NCBI RefSeq assembly: GCF_014196425.1
Contig: NZ_JACIDR010000003.1
Coordinates: 62,001-126,000, forward strand
Length of the DNA stretch: 64,000 bases
Direction: 5' to 3'
From: Hansschlegelia beijingensis
GTDB lineage: Bacteria > Pseudomonadota > Alphaproteobacteria > Rhizobiales > Methylopilaceae
A program made the translations under genes and the position numbers. Below, one piece after another: positions 43,718 to 53,525 of this stretch. Below the pieces are notes generated by a model, which worked only from the letters and a program-made list of their open reading frames with translations, did not search any database and was not told the origin of the DNA. Position 1 is the first letter of the stretch. Each line of letters opens with the position of its first letter.

Positions 43718-44554
43718 ATGACCACGGACCTGATGCCGGGCGCGCTGTCCGCCCATGCGATCCGCGACGAGCCCTACTACCGCGCGGTCGGCGACGAGAT
43801 CGAGATCTTCGCCGCCGCCTACGCCGGCCGGCTGCCCGTCATGCTCAAGGGGCCGACCGGTTGCGGCAAGACGCGCTTCGTCGAGCACATGGCCTGGCGG
43901 CTCGGCCGCCCGCTCGTCACGGTCGCGGCGCATGAGGACCTGACCGCCGCCGATCTCGCCGGCCGCTTCCTGCTCGCGCCCGAGGGCACGGTCTGGCAGA
44001 ACGGGCCGCTCACCATGGCGGTGCGCGGGGGCGCGATCTGCTATCTCGACGAGATCGTGGAGGCGCGCCAGGACGCCACCGTGGTGATCCATCCGCTGAC
44101 CGACGCCCGCCGCGCGCTGCCGCTCGAGAAGAAGGGCGAGCTCGTCCCGGCGCATCCCGACTTCCAGCTCACCATCTCCTACAATCCCGGCTACCAGAGC
44201 GCCGTGAAGGACCTCAAGGAGTCCACCAAGCAGCGCTTCGTGGCGATCGAGTTCGACTATCCGGCGCCGGCCGTCGAGGCCGAGATCGTGGCGCGCGAGG
44301 CGGACGTCTCGGGCGAGCAGGCGCGCGGGCTGATCGAGGTGGGCCTGCGCTCGCGCAATCTGCGCGGGCAGGGGCTCGCCGAGGGGGCCTCGACCCGGAT
44401 GCTGATCCACGCCGGCAAACTGCTGCGCGCGGGCGCGCCGGTCGACGCCGCGATCCGCGCCGCGATCCTGCTGCCGATCACCGACGAGCCCGACCTGCGC
44501 GAGGCGCTCGGCGCGGCGATCGCGGCCAGCCTGCCGGCGGGCCTGGCGGCGTGA
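43718..44554 (+). CDS. CbbQ/NirQ/NorQ-type AAA ATPase
   Basis: A 278-residue MoxR-class AAA+ protein. Walker A is GPTGCGKT at 45-52, Walker B AICYLDEIVEA, with sensor residues in ISYNPGYQS. Family members work with a VWA partner to remodel metalloenzymes such as nitric oxide reductase or RubisCO. Its stop overlaps the start of that partner (ATGA-type overlap, 44551-44554). There are no nor or cbb genes around; the nearest iron enzyme is the dimethylformamidase, which it may help to activate. That client is inferred. Confidence 0.9.
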   Translation: MTTDLMPGALSAHAIRDEPYYRAVGDEIEIFAAAYAGRLPVMLKGPTGCGKTRFVEHMAWRLGRPLVTVAAHEDLTAADLAGRFLLAPEGTVWQNGPLTMAVRGGAICYLDEIVEARQDATVVIHPLTDARRALPLEKKGELVPAHPDFQLTISYNPGYQSAVKDLKESTKQRFVAIEFDYPAPAVEAEIVAREADVSGEQARGLIEVGLRSRNLRGQGLAEGASTRMLIHAGKLLRAGAPVDAAIRAAILLPITDEPDLREALGAAIAASLPAGLAA

Positions 44555-46851
44555 CCACCGGCGCTCTGTCGCGGCCTGACGCGCTGCCGCGGCCCGCTGC
44601 GGCGGCCGGCGCCGCCACGCGTCTGCTGCGTCTTGCGGGCGACCGGGCGGACGTCGGCCAGCAGCTCCGCGCCACGCTGGACAGGCTGCGGCGGCGCTGG
44701 AGCGCAGAGGATGTCGACGACTGGGCGGAGGGCGCGCTGGCGCTGGTCCACGCCAACGCCGGCGGCCGCTGCCTCGCGCTGTTTTGTCGGCTCACGGACA
44801 TGTCCCGCGGCGCCGGGGCGGCTGCCCTCGCCGCCGACGCCTGCGCCGCCGCGGAGCTCGCCCGCCGCGCCGGCTCGAAGGCCGCCGCCGCGGCGCTCGA
44901 AGCGGCCCCGGCCGTCGCTGCGCGTCTCGCGCCGCCCGACCGGGCGCGCTGGTGGGCCGCGCTGAGCCGGCTCGCCCGCGCGGCGCCTGACTGCGTCGAG
45001 CCTCTGGTCGAGCGCTCCGCGATCGTGCTCGCGGCCGGCGGCGCCCACGGCTTCAAGGACTTCGTGGCGGCAGGCCTGAAGGCGGGCGGGGGCGATCGCG
45101 GCCGGCTGAAGGCGTTCTTCACGCTCGCGGACCCGGCCGCGCGGCGCCTGCTGGAGCGCAGCGCCGGCGAGGGCGGATTCCATGAGCTGGAGCGCGGCCT
45201 CGTGCTGTTCGGCGCGGCGCTGTGGGGCGCGCCGCCGCGTCTCGCGGCGCTTGAGGGCGTCGGCGCCGCGCCCGCGGCGCAGCGCGTCTCGCTCGCAGGC
45301 GACCTGATCCGCATGCCGCACGTCTATCGCGGCGTCCCGGCGGACGCGGCGCCCGGCCTCTACCGGGCCGCGCTCGCCCACGCGATGGCGCACCGCGTCT
45401 TCGGCGGCCCGCGCCGGCCCGCCGGCAAGCTGAAGCCGCTGCAGATCGCCCTTGTCGGCCTGATCGAGGACGCCCGCGTCGAGGCCCTCGCCATGCGGCG
45501 TTTCCCGGGCCTTCGTGCGCTGTGGGGCCCCTGGCATGTCGCGCGGCCGGTCGCGGCGACCAACGCCGCGCTGCTGATGGGGCGGCTCGCGCGCGCCCTG
45601 TTCGACCCGGACTATGAGGACCCTGACGGCTTCGTCGCGAAAGGCCGCCGCCTGTTCGCCGACGCCTCCGGCCGGCTTGAGGATCCGACGCTCGCCCGCG
45701 CCATCGGGGGGCTGCTGGGCAACGACATCGGCCAGATGCGCCTGCGCTTCGACCCGAAGGGCTATGTGGTCGAGCCGCTTTATCGCGACGACAATCTCGG
45801 CCTCTGGGACTTCGGCGACGAGCCTGACGCGCAGGCGGAGGAGATCGAGCAGGCGGTCGACGCCGCCCGCCCGCGGCCCGAGGAGGACGACGACGGGCGG
45901 GTGGCCGACGCGCCCCCGCGGGAGGAGGCCGGGCGCGCCCGCGAGGTCGAGCCGGACGGCGCCGGCCAGGCGATCGCGAGCTATCCGGAGTGGGACCGCG
46001 CGGCGGGCGTCGAGCGCCCGCGATGGACCACGGTTCGCGACGCCCCGGCGGCTTCAGGCGACCGGCGGGCGCTCGCGGCCGCGCTCGAGGCGCTGCCGGG
46101 CTTTCGCCAGCGCATCGCGCGGCTCGTGCGCGGCGCCCGGGTGGGCCGCACGGCGCGGCTGAAGCGCCAGCCGGAGGGCTTCGACCTCGATCTCGACGCG
46201 GCCGTGGAGGCCGGCGTCGCGCTGCGGGTGGGCGACATTCCGGAGGAGCGCATCCATCGCGCCGACGGGCGGCGCGCCCGCGACGTCGCCACCGTCGCGC
46301 TGGTCGACGTCTCGGAATCGACGCGCGACCGCGTCGGGGCCGCCACGGTGCTGGAGATCGAGAAGCTCGCGGTCGCCGCGCTCGGCGCCGCCATGGACGC
46401 GATCGGCGACCGCTTCGCGGTGCGGGCCTTCGCCTCCTGCGGCCGCGACGAGGTGCGGCTCACCCGCGTGAAGGAGTTTTCCGGCCGTATGGACGACGCC
46501 GCCATGGCGCGGCTCGCCGGCCTGTCCTCCGGCCTCTCGACGCGGCTCGGCGCGGCGCTCCGGCACGCCGGCGCCGAACTCGCGCCGCTGCGCTCGCACC
46601 GCAAGCTGGTTCTGGCGCTGACCGACGGCGAACCCTCGGACATCGACGTCGCCGACCCGCTCGACCTCGCCGAGGACGCGCGTCGCGCGGTGCTGGCCTT
46701 GCGGCGGACCGGCGTCGACGTGTTCGGCGTGACGCTCGGCGAGGGCTGCGACGCGCGCATCTTCGGCCGCGCCAACACGCTGCCTGTCCGGCGCATCGAG
46801 GAGCTGCCGGCGCGGCTCTCGGAGCTCTACTTCAGGCTCGCCCGGCTGTAG
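44551..46851 (+). CDS. NorD/CbbO-type von Willebrand A domain protein
   Basis: A 766-residue cytosolic protein beginning at GTG 44551. The N-terminal 420 residues are alanine-rich helices; an acidic linker (EQAVDAARPRPEEDDDG) follows, and the VWA domain occupies about 570-766 with the MIDAS motif DVSES in VALVDVSESTRD and the TDGEPSD segment. It is the adaptor that, with the AAA partner upstream, engages client metalloenzymes in the NorQD and CbbQO systems. It converges on ureD, leaving 97 bases that hold a palindromic repeat. Confidence 0.88.
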   Translation: MTTGALSRPDALPRPAAAAGAATRLLRLAGDRADVGQQLRATLDRLRRRWSAEDVDDWAEGALALVHANAGGRCLALFCRLTDMSRGAGAAALAADACAAAELARRAGSKAAAAALEAAPAVAARLAPPDRARWWAALSRLARAAPDCVEPLVERSAIVLAAGGAHGFKDFVAAGLKAGGGDRGRLKAFFTLADPAARRLLERSAGEGGFHELERGLVLFGAALWGAPPRLAALEGVGAAPAAQRVSLAGDLIRMPHVYRGVPADAAPGLYRAALAHAMAHRVFGGPRRPAGKLKPLQIALVGLIEDARVEALAMRRFPGLRALWGPWHVARPVAATNAALLMGRLARALFDPDYEDPDGFVAKGRRLFADASGRLEDPTLARAIGGLLGNDIGQMRLRFDPKGYVVEPLYRDDNLGLWDFGDEPDAQAEEIEQAVDAARPRPEEDDDGRVADAPPREEAGRAREVEPDGAGQAIASYPEWDRAAGVERPRWTTVRDAPAASGDRRALAAALEALPGFRQRIARLVRGARVGRTARLKRQPEGFDLDLDAAVEAGVALRVGDIPEERIHRADGRRARDVATVALVDVSESTRDRVGAATVLEIEKLAVAALGAAMDAIGDRFAVRAFASCGRDEVRLTRVKEFSGRMDDAAMARLAGLSSGLSTRLGAALRHAGAELAPLRSHRKLVLALTDGEPSDIDVADPLDLAEDARRAVLALRRTGVDVFGVTLGEGCDARIFGRANTLPVRRIEELPARLSELYFRLARL

Positions 46852-46888
46852 CGCTTTGGCCCGCTGCGCGTGGTCATGAACCGCCCCG

Positions 46889-46930
46889 TCATCCTCCGGC
46901 TCGTCCGGAGGATCCATGTCCGACATGGAG
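46889..46930. repeat. Single palindromic repeat of the 7.4-kb array family
   Basis: CGTCATCCTCCGGCTCGTCCGGAGGATCCATG-type sequence between the convergent norD-like and ureD genes. CCTCCGG and CCGGAGG form the stem. It shares the CGTCAT...ATCCATG frame with the palindromes of the 7414-8537 array, so it is a solitary member of the same family. It might end transcription from either side, but no T-run is present. Confidence 0.6.
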
Positions 46931-46948
46931 CGCGACGTGCCGGCGGCG

Positions 46949-47797
46949 CTATTTCCGCCGCCGCGCCGGCGAAATGCCCAGCATGGCCTCGGCGCCGAGC
47001 GCGAACACGGTCTCGACGCCCGTGACGATGCGGCCGCCATTCGGGGCGATCATCCGCACGCTCAAGCCTGCGCCGTTCGGCGCCGGGCAGGCGGCGGCGA
47101 GGCAGCCGACCGCGTCGAGCGCCGCCTCCAGCGCGGCCGGGTCCGGCAGGCGCCCTTCGGGGCCGAGCAGCAGCGCCGAGCCGTAGGCCGCCATGCCGGG
47201 ACCGAGCAGCTCCGCGAACTCCGCCCCCGGAACGGTCGAGCGGTCGGCGAGCAGCAGTTCGCCGTCGGGGCCGAACACGGAGGTCTCGGCGCAGAGCTCG
47301 CCGAACGGCCGGCCCGCGCCGGAAAAGTCGTGCGCGGCGACGCCCTCGGCGAGGATCGCGAGCGCGCCGGGCCCGAGATGGACGGAGGTCTCCACCGTCA
47401 GCTCGGCGCCCGGGAACAGGATCAGCGGGTCGAGCGTCAGCGCGGCGAACGCGCCTTCCGCGACGCTGAGGCGGGTGATCTGGCGCGCCCGCTGCGCTCC
47501 GGTGTGGTGCACGACCGTCGCGGCCTGGCTGGTGACATGGGCGGCCGCGCCCGGGCGCACGGCAAGATCGAGCTCCAGCCGGTCGCCGCGATAGATCCCG
47601 CCGGAGGCCGACTGCAGATAGAGGGTCGCAAGGTCCGGCCGCGCCGCGTCGAGCGCGAAAGGCCGGGTGACGTGGAACGGGTAGGGCGTCACCTGCCGGA
47701 CCAGGGCCGAGCGGCCGCCGCCTTGCGCGAACGCCAGCTCCGCCCGCCGCTCCCGGAACGCCGCGCCCGAATACTCGCCGTAGAGGGCCGGCTTCAT
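46949..47797 (-). CDS. ureD: Urease accessory protein UreD
   Basis: A 282-residue protein with the UreD features [52 protein letters not shown] and [12 protein letters not shown]. UreD binds apo-urease and, with UreF and UreG, carries nickel into the active site. ATG 47797 overlaps the ureG stop by four bases. Here it is the last gene of the urease run, whereas in many bacteria it is first. The C-terminus ends in SPARRRK. Confidence 0.92.
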   Translation of the reverse strand: MKPALYGEYSGAAFRERRAELAFAQGGGRSALVRQVTPYPFHVTRPFALDAARPDLATLYLQSASGGIYRGDRLELDLAVRPGAAAHVTSQAATVVHHTGAQRARQITRLSVAEGAFAALTLDPLILFPGAELTVETSVHLGPGALAILAEGVAAHDFSGAGRPFGELCAETSVFGPDGELLLADRSTVPGAEFAELLGPGMAAYGSALLLGPEGRLPDPAALEAALDAVGCLAAACPAPNGAGLSVRMIAPNGGRIVTGVETVFALGAEAMLGISPARRRK

Positions 47798-48642
47798 TCG
47801 CGGAACAGCACCGCGCGGCAGATCGCGTCCGCGACCGCCGCGACGCCTTCTCCGCTGCGGGCGTTGGTGGCCGCGACCGGCCTGGCGCCGCGCACGCCCT
47901 GCGCCTCCGCCAGCATTTTTTCGAGATCCACCCCGACATGCGGCGCGAGGTCGGTCTTGTTGACGACCAGCAGGTCGCATTTCAGCACGCCCGGCCCCCG
48001 CTTGCGCGGGATGTCGTCGCCGCCCGCGACGTCGATCACGAACATCCACCAGTCGACCAGGTCGAGCGAGAAGGTCGAGGCCAGATTGTCGCCGCCGGAC
48101 TCGAAGATCACCAGCTCGAGGCCCGGAAAGCGCGCCTCCATCTCGTCGCCGGCGGCCATGTTGAGCGTCGGGTCCTCGCGGATGACGGTGTGCGGGCAGG
48201 CGCCGGCCTCGACCGCCGAGACCCGTTCGGGCTCGATCAGGCCGGAGCGGCGCAGCCGCTCGGCGTCCTCCTTGGTGACGAGGTCATTGGTCACCACCGC
48301 GAGGTTCACCCCGCGGCCGCGCAGCTCCGGGATCAGCCGCTCGATCAGCGCCGTCTTGCCGGAGCCGACGGGGCCGCCGACCCCGATGCGCGCCGCGACT
48401 GATTTCGGCGTCGTCCAGGTGTCGTCAGAAGCAGCAGGCGCCGGTCTGCCCCCCTCCCCCTTGTGGGGAGGGGCGGGGGGTGGGGGTGGCGCCGGATGAT
48501 GTTCGAACGTGGCCGTTGCTTTACGCCTGAGCGCGGCGCTGGGCCTTGGACCACCCCCACCCTTACCCTCCCCGCAAGGGGGAGGGGGCGGAGCCGTGGA
48601 GGCTGTAATCCGAGGCGCTTCGGTCTGCTCAAACTCCAGCAT
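47794..48642 (-). CDS. ureG: Urease accessory GTPase UreG with low-complexity N-terminal insertion
   Basis: A 282-residue protein, about 75 longer than usual. The GTPase core starts near residue 80: [17 protein letters not shown] (Walker A), [36 protein letters not shown] and [12 protein letters not shown]. UreG hydrolyses GTP while delivering nickel to urease. Residues about 17-65 are encoded by the inverted-repeat element at 48449-48593 and are Pro/Gly-rich ([30 protein letters not shown]). No ATG, GTG or TTG start lies between the element and the core, so read-through is required from ATG 48642 or GTG a few codons before. It overlaps ureD and follows ureC by five bases. Confidence 0.88.
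   Translation of the reverse strand: MLEFEQTEAPRITASTAPPPPPCGEGKGGGGPRPSAALRRKATATFEHHPAPPPPPAPPHKGEGGRPAPAASDDTWTTPKSVAARIGVGGPVGSGKTALIERLIPELRGRGVNLAVVTNDLVTKEDAERLRRSGLIEPERVSAVEAGACPHTVIREDPTLNMAAGDEMEARFPGLELVIFESGGDNLASTFSLDLVDWWMFVIDVAGGDDIPRKRGPGVLKCDLLVVNKTDLAPHVGVDLEKMLAEAQGVRGARPVAATNARSGEGVAAVADAICRAVLFRE
48449..48593. repeat. Inverted-repeat element inside ureG, copy 2
   Basis: About 145 bp with the same design as the element at 5537-5680: a local hairpin CCCTCCCCCTTGTGGGGAGGG at one end, a G-rich arm GGGGTGGGGGTGG, a unique centre of about 60 bp, then a C-rich arm ACCACCCCCACCC and a second local hairpin CCCTCCCCGCAAGGGGGAGG. It adds a multiple of three and leaves the ureG frame open. 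Confidence 0.72.
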
Positions 48643-48647
48643 CTCCG

Positions 48648-50360
48648 TCACCTCAGCATGTAGCGCTGCGCGAGCGGCAGCTCGGTCGCCGGCTCGCAGG
48701 TGGCGAGCTCGCCGTCGACGAACACGTCGAAGGTCTGCGGATCGACGCGGATGTTCGGCAGGGCGTCGTTGTGCAGCATGTCGGATTTCCTGAGCCCACG
48801 CGTGCCCTGCGCCGGCAGCAGGATCTTCGAGACGCCGAGCTCCTCGCGCAGGCCGCGCGAGATCGCGAGCGGGTGGACGAAGCAGGCCGAGAGGGCAGGG
48901 GCGGCCCTGCCGAACGCGCCCCATTGCGGGCGCAGCGTCACGGGCTCGCAGGTCATCAGCGAGGCGGCCGAGTCGCCCATCGCGCCCCAGGCGATGAAGC
49001 CGCCCTTGACGATCAGCTCCGGCTTGATCCCGAAGAACGCCGGCCGCCAGATCACGATGTCGGCGATCTTGCCGTCTTCCAGCGAGCCGACATGGTCGGC
49101 GATGCCGAAGGTCTTCGCGGCGTTGATCGTGTATTTGGCGATGTAGCGCTTGATGCGCTCATTGTCGCCGAAGCCCGGCTTGTCTTCCGGCAGCAGGCCG
49201 CGCTGGTCCTTCATCTTGGAGGCGAGCTGCCAGGTCCGGCAGATCACCTCATGGATGCGGCCCATGCCCTGGCTGTCGGAGCCCAGCATCGAGATCGCGC
49301 CGATGTCGTGCAGCACGTCCTCGGCGGCGATCGTCTGCGCCCGGATGCGGCTCTCCGCGAAGGCCACGTCCTCCGGGATCGCCGGGTTGAGGTGGTGGCA
49401 CGTCATGGTCATGTCGAGATGTTCGTCGAACGTGTTGACCGTGTAGGGATTGGTCGGGTTCGTCGACGACGGCAGGCAATAGGCCTCGCCGGCCACGCGG
49501 ATGACGTCGGGCGCGTGGCCGCCGCCGGCGCCTTCCGTGTGGTACATGTGGATGGTGCGGCCGCCGATCGCGGCGAGCGTGTCCTCCAGGAAGCCGCTTT
49601 CGTTCAGCGTGTCGGTGTGCAGCTGCACCTGGTAGTCCAGCTCGTCCGCCGAGCGCAGGCAGGCGTCGATCGTCGCCGGCATCGCGCCCCAGTCCTCATG
49701 GATCTTGAGCCCGAGGCAGCCGGTCTCGAGCTGCTCCCGGAGCGAGCCGGGGATGTGGCTGTTGCCGCGCCCCAGGAAGCCGAAATTCATCGGCCAGGCC
49801 TCCGAGGCCTGGATCATCTTGCCGGTGTTGAACGGACCGCCGGAATCGATGCCGACCGTGATCGGCCCGAGCGAGCCGCCCAGCATGGTGGTGACGCCGC
49901 TCGCAAGGGCGTGCTCGACCAGCCCGGCGGAGTCGAAGTGCACATGGACGTCGATGCCGCCCGCGGTCGCGATCAGGCCCTCGCAGTCCCGCACCGTGGT
50001 GCCGGCGCCGACGATCAGCCGCGGGTCGACGCCGTCCATGATCGCCGGGTTGCCGGCCTTGCCGACGCCGACGATGCGGCCGTCCTTGATGCCGATGTCG
50101 CCCTTCACGACGCCCAGCACGGCGTCGATGACGGTCGCGTTGCAGAGCAGGAAGTCGAGCGCGCCGTCGGCGTTGGTGATCCCGGCCGCGAGCCCCAGCC
50201 CGTCGCGCAGCGTCTTGCCGCCGCCATGCAGGCATTCGTCGCCATAGGCCGCGTAGTCCTTCTCGACCACCGCGACCAGCGAGGTGTCGCCGAGCCGGAC
50301 CCCGTCGCCCACGGTGGGGCCGTAGAGAGCCGCGTAGTCGCGCCGCGCGATGCTGACCAT
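48648..50360 (-). CDS. ureC: Urease alpha subunit
   Basis: A 570-residue catalytic subunit of normal length. Nickel ligands and the carbamylated lysine are in GGIDVHVHF and GLKIHEDWG; the flap histidine is in TMTCHHLNP; the segment [15 protein letters not shown] is also conserved. It hydrolyses urea to ammonia and carbamate. It follows the fused ureAB gene by 12 bases and precedes ureG by five. Nothing unusual is seen in the active-site motifs. Confidence 0.97.
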   Translation of the reverse strand: MVSIARRDYAALYGPTVGDGVRLGDTSLVAVVEKDYAAYGDECLHGGGKTLRDGLGLAAGITNADGALDFLLCNATVIDAVLGVVKGDIGIKDGRIVGVGKAGNPAIMDGVDPRLIVGAGTTVRDCEGLIATAGGIDVHVHFDSAGLVEHALASGVTTMLGGSLGPITVGIDSGGPFNTGKMIQASEAWPMNFGFLGRGNSHIPGSLREQLETGCLGLKIHEDWGAMPATIDACLRSADELDYQVQLHTDTLNESGFLEDTLAAIGGRTIHMYHTEGAGGGHAPDVIRVAGEAYCLPSSTNPTNPYTVNTFDEHLDMTMTCHHLNPAIPEDVAFAESRIRAQTIAAEDVLHDIGAISMLGSDSQGMGRIHEVICRTWQLASKMKDQRGLLPEDKPGFGDNERIKRYIAKYTINAAKTFGIADHVGSLEDGKIADIVIWRPAFFGIKPELIVKGGFIAWGAMGDSAASLMTCEPVTLRPQWGAFGRAAPALSACFVHPLAISRGLREELGVSKILLPAQGTRGLRKSDMLHNDALPNIRVDPQTFDVFVDGELATCEPATELPLAQRYMLR

Positions 50361-50372
50361 GACCCTATCCCC

Positions 50373-51068
50373 TCACGCGCCGCGGAAACCGGCCGCGCGG
50401 GCCTTTTCGAGCGCGGCCTCGCGCGCGCCGGGCGCCGTCGTGTCGCCGTCCGTCAGCGCGTTCAGCCCGCCGACGAAGCGCCTGCCGCCGAAGGCCACCA
50501 GCGTGACCTCCTTGCTCTGGCCCGGCTCGAAGCGGACGGCGGTGCCGGCCGGAATGTCGAGCCGCATGCCGAAGGCCTGCGCGCGGTCGAACTCCATCGC
50601 CCGGTTGACCTCGAAGAAATGGAAATGCGAGCCGATCTGCACCGGCCGGTCGCCGGTGTTCACGGCGGTCAGCGTCACGCGCGGCCGGCCGGCGTTGAGC
50701 TCGATCTCGCCGTCGAGCGGCAGCGACGCGCCGGGCTCCACCGGATCCGGGGCGGAGCCTTCGGCGGGACGGATCGGCTGGTGGACCGTGACGAGCTTGG
50801 TGCCGTCCGGAAACACGCATTCCACCTGCAGGATGTCGATCATCGCCGGCACGCCGGGCATCACGTCGGCGCTCGTCAGCACCGTGGCGCCGAAGCCGAT
50901 CAGGTCCGCCACCGAGCGGCCGTCGCGCGCGCCCTCCAGGATCTCGTCGGTGATGAACGCCACCGCCTCGGGGTGGTTGAGCTTCAGCCCGCGCGCGCGG
51001 CGCTTTCGGGCGAGCTCGGCCGCCGTGAAGATCGTCAGCCGTTCGAGTTCCGTCGGCGTCAGCAGCAT
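50373..51068 (-). CDS. ureAB: Fused urease gamma-beta subunit
   Basis: A 231-residue fusion. Residues 1-100 are the gamma subunit ([40 protein letters not shown]), and from about 125 the beta subunit begins ([39 protein letters not shown]). Natural fusions of UreA and UreB occur in several bacterial groups, for example the Helicobacter type. There is no stop or restart signal between the parts. It lies between ureF and ureC with gaps of 15 and 12 bases. Confidence 0.95.
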   Translation of the reverse strand: MLLTPTELERLTIFTAAELARKRRARGLKLNHPEAVAFITDEILEGARDGRSVADLIGFGATVLTSADVMPGVPAMIDILQVECVFPDGTKLVTVHQPIRPAEGSAPDPVEPGASLPLDGEIELNAGRPRVTLTAVNTGDRPVQIGSHFHFFEVNRAMEFDRAQAFGMRLDIPAGTAVRFEPGQSKEVTLVAFGGRRFVGGLNALTDGDTTAPGAREAALEKARAAGFRGA

Positions 51069-51083
51069 GCGGCTCTCATCATG

Positions 51084-51749
51084 TCAGTTCGCGAACAGGC
51101 GGAGTTCGCCGCGCGCGTGGCGGATCGCCGCCACGTCGAGACGGGGCGAGAAGCTTTCGATCCGCGCCGGGGGCGGCGCGGCGGCGAGTTCGGCCACGAC
51201 GCCCAGCAGGTCGCGCAGCACCGACTGCGCCGCGACCGCGCCGATGATCCCGAGCCGGATGGCGGCGGTGACGAAGCCGGACGCCGCCATGTAGCCGGAG
51301 GCGAGGCTCGCGCCCTGCGCGTCAAGGCCCGCGCCGCGCCAGACGACGCCCTGCGTCGCCGCCAGATGCCCGAGAGCGGCGCCGGAGCGCACCCGCGCCT
51401 GCCACTCCCGCGCGCCCGGCGTGCCGATCCGCGCATGGGCGGCGAGCAGGCCCGCGCCGTTCTTGCGGGAGCCGGAGCGGAACGGCTCGGCGAGCGTGGC
51501 GGCCTCGATCTCGCGGTCGATCTCCGCGACCGCGTCGAGGTCGTGGCCGCGCGCGAGCGCGCCCAGCAGAGCGGGGCGGTCGGCCGTCGCCCAGCGGCGC
51601 CGCAGCGCGCCCTCGATCACCCGGCGCAGCGCCTCGGGGTCGAGCGCCGCGCCGCCCGCCGCGAGCCCCTCCATGCCGTTCGAGAACGCGAAGCCGCCGC
51701 TCGGAAAGGCCGCGTCCGCCTGCCAGATCGCAAGCAACTGGCCGATCAT
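51084..51749 (-). CDS. ureF: Urease accessory protein UreF
   Basis: A 221-residue helical protein. The UreF signature is LLAIWQADAAFPSGGFAFSNGMEG at the N-terminus. The C-terminal part is alanine-rich. UreF links UreD to the GTPase UreG in the nickel-delivery complex. ATG 51749 overlaps the ureE stop by four bases. A longer frame extends upstream into amiE in this phase but has no conserved content. Confidence 0.9.
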   Translation of the reverse strand: MIGQLLAIWQADAAFPSGGFAFSNGMEGLAAGGAALDPEALRRVIEGALRRRWATADRPALLGALARGHDLDAVAEIDREIEAATLAEPFRSGSRKNGAGLLAAHARIGTPGAREWQARVRSGAALGHLAATQGVVWRGAGLDAQGASLASGYMAASGFVTAAIRLGIIGAVAAQSVLRDLLGVVAELAAAPPPARIESFSPRLDVAAIRHARGELRLFAN

Positions 51750-52210
51750 GCGGCGAGATCGTCGCTGACGATCGAACTCGGGACCGTGCGACCGGCGAGC
51801 AGCGGGTCGAGGCGCGCCAGATAGTCCTCGACCGGTCCCTCGAGCGCGACCAGCAGGTTCTCGCCCTCGAAACGGACCCGCCAGTGCAGGTTGCCGGCGT
51901 GGTAGCCGATCTCGATGGCGTCCGCGATCGAGCGGGGCTGCAGGCGCAGCCAGCGCTCGACCTCGGCCCGCAGCACGATGGCGCGCGCGTGCTCGAGCAG
52001 CAGAACCGCGCCGTCGAACAGCTTTTCCTCGCGCGGCAGCGCGATGGCGAGCTCCTCGCCGGACGGCGTCGTGATGCGCAGCCGGCGCCGCGCCATGTCG
52101 GCCGCCGGCAGGGTGACGGTCTCCACGCGTCCGTGGTGCTCGAGATGATGGAGGCGGTCGTGGATGTGCGGGTCGGTGCGGTTGCCGACCAGCGTCTCGA
52201 TCTTCAGCAT
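51746..52210 (-). CDS. ureE: Urease accessory nickel chaperone UreE
   Basis: A 154-residue protein; ATG 52210 is preferred over the ATG five codons earlier. Two UreE domains are seen: the N-terminal peptide-binding part with LRITTPSGEELAIALPREEKLFDGAVLL and the metal-binding part containing IEIGYHAGNLHWRVRFEG, with the conserved histidine. A His cluster (IHDRLHHLEHHG) lies near the N-terminus rather than at the end. It passes nickel to UreG. It starts 48 bases after amiE, linking the amidase and urease genes. Confidence 0.88.
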   Translation of the reverse strand: MLKIETLVGNRTDPHIHDRLHHLEHHGRVETVTLPAADMARRRLRITTPSGEELAIALPREEKLFDGAVLLLEHARAIVLRAEVERWLRLQPRSIADAIEIGYHAGNLHWRVRFEGENLLVALEGPVEDYLARLDPLLAGRTVPSSIVSDDLAA

Positions 52211-52258
52211 GGCGCGCTCGGGCAAGGGGCGCGACGACCTGGCCGCCGCGCCGAAAGA

Positions 52259-53296
52259 TCAGCGGTGCGTGGCGGCGGCGGTCGGCAGGCCTTCGATCGG
52301 GCACTCGTCGACCCCCACCGTCGGCCGGGTCATCGCCTCGACCATCTCGCGCGTGCCTTCGGGGTCGGCGATCCAGCGCTTGTAGAAGTCGTAGGGGCAG
52401 CCCGCCGCGCCCTTGTCGCCGTCGCCGGAGTTGATCATGCCGGTGTAGCCGCGGTGCAGCAGCTTGAAGAGGTGGTTGTTGGACTGGCCGGTGCGGCGGT
52501 GGTCCCGGATCAGCGACATCGAGAGCTGGGCGTAGTTCACGCCGTTCTCCTCGGTGCCGCATTCGCCGAGCGTGCGGCCGTCGAAGCCGACGATCGCCGA
52601 ATGGCCGAAATAGGAATAGACGCCGTCGAAGCCGGTGGCGTTCGCCACCGCCACATAGGTGTTGTTGGCCCAGGCCATCGCCTTGGCCATGGTGATCTGC
52701 TGCTCCTTAGCCGGGTACATGTAGCCCTGGCAGCGCACGATCAGCTCGGCGCCGCGCATCGCGCAGTCGCGCCAGATCTCCGGGTAGTTGCCGTCGTCGC
52801 AGATGATCAGGCTGATCTTGAGGCCCTTCGGCCCCTCGGAGACATAGGTGCAGTCGCCCGGGTACCAGCCCTCGATCGGCACCCAGGGCATGATCTTGCG
52901 ATACTTCTGAACGATCTCGCCCTGGTCGTTCATCAGGATCAGCGTGTTGTAGGGCGCCTTGTTGGGATGCTCCTCGTGGCGCTCGCCGGTCAGCGAGAAC
53001 ACGCCCCAGCACTTCGCGGTCCGGCACGCGTCGGCGAAGATCTCGGTCTCCTCGCCCGGGATCGCGGAGGCCGTGTCGTACATCTCCTTGGAGTCGTACA
53101 TGATCCCGTGGGTCGAGTATTCGGGGAAGATCACCAGGTCCATTCCGGGCAGGCCGGCCTTCATGCCGACCACCATGTCGGCGATCTTCTTGGCGTTCTG
53201 CAGCACCTCGGCCTTGGTGTGCAGCCGCGGCATCTTGTAGTTCACGACCGCGACGCCGACGGTGTCGTTGCTCGAGCCGATATCGCCGTGGATCAT
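52259..53296 (-). CDS. amiE: Aliphatic amidase
   Basis: A 345-residue nitrilase-superfamily amidase that is near-identical in pattern to Pseudomonas aeruginosa AmiE. The catalytic residues are at the same positions: E59 (FPEYS), K134 (KYRKIMPW), E142 and C166 ([13 protein letters not shown]). It hydrolyses short amides such as acetamide, propionamide and formamide to acid and ammonia. It is preceded by a 309-bp leader with a terminator and an ANTAR-type hairpin and by amiC-amiR on the same strand. The close relative formamidase AmiF is less likely given the AmiC/AmiR context. Confidence 0.93.
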   Translation of the reverse strand: MIHGDIGSSNDTVGVAVVNYKMPRLHTKAEVLQNAKKIADMVVGMKAGLPGMDLVIFPEYSTHGIMYDSKEMYDTASAIPGEETEIFADACRTAKCWGVFSLTGERHEEHPNKAPYNTLILMNDQGEIVQKYRKIMPWVPIEGWYPGDCTYVSEGPKGLKISLIICDDGNYPEIWRDCAMRGAELIVRCQGYMYPAKEQQITMAKAMAWANNTYVAVANATGFDGVYSYFGHSAIVGFDGRTLGECGTEENGVNYAQLSMSLIRDHRRTGQSNNHLFKLLHRGYTGMINSGDGDKGAAGCPYDFYKRWIADPEGTREMVEAMTRPTVGVDECPIEGLPTAAATHR

Positions 53297-53485
53297 CCTG
53301 GTCTCTCCCGTCGCTGACCGTCCGGAGGCCGACGGCAGGGCGCGGATCGTCGATCCCGCGCCTGTCCGGCTCCGGCGTCGGCATTTGAAAAGGTCAGCCG
53401 AAGTCGTGGCGCATCACGCGCGGCTCCGGCCAGGTTGTCTTCGACTGCGAGACGCCTTCGACCGCCTTGTCGGAGGCGCAGAAAC

Positions 53486-53525
53486 AAAAAAGCCCGCCAA
53501 TTCCCGGGAAGGGAACTGTCGGGCT
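53486..53525 (-). terminator. Leader terminator between amiR and amiE
   Basis: On the minus strand AGCCCGACAGTTCCC pairs with GGGAATTGGCGGGCT (plus-strand arms 53491-53505 and 53511-53525) with one mismatch and one G-T wobble, five-base loop, followed by six Ts (plus A-run 53486-53491). It sits about 190 bases before the amiE start and after the amiR stop. This is a strong intrinsic terminator placed to block amiE unless an antiterminator acts. Confidence 0.88.

Noticed and set aside
43718-46851. Nitric oxide reductase accessory genes norQ and norD as such
   Set aside because: No norB/norC or RubisCO genes are present; only the family-level name is supported.
48771-51824. A 1017-residue open frame antisense to ureC, ureAB and ureF
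   Set aside because: Long antisense frames are expected at this GC content; the minus-strand genes carry the urease catalytic motifs.
52259-53296. Annotation of this gene as formamidase AmiF
   Set aside because: Sequence pattern and exact positions of E59, K134, E142 and C166, plus amiC/amiR next to it, fit AmiE better.
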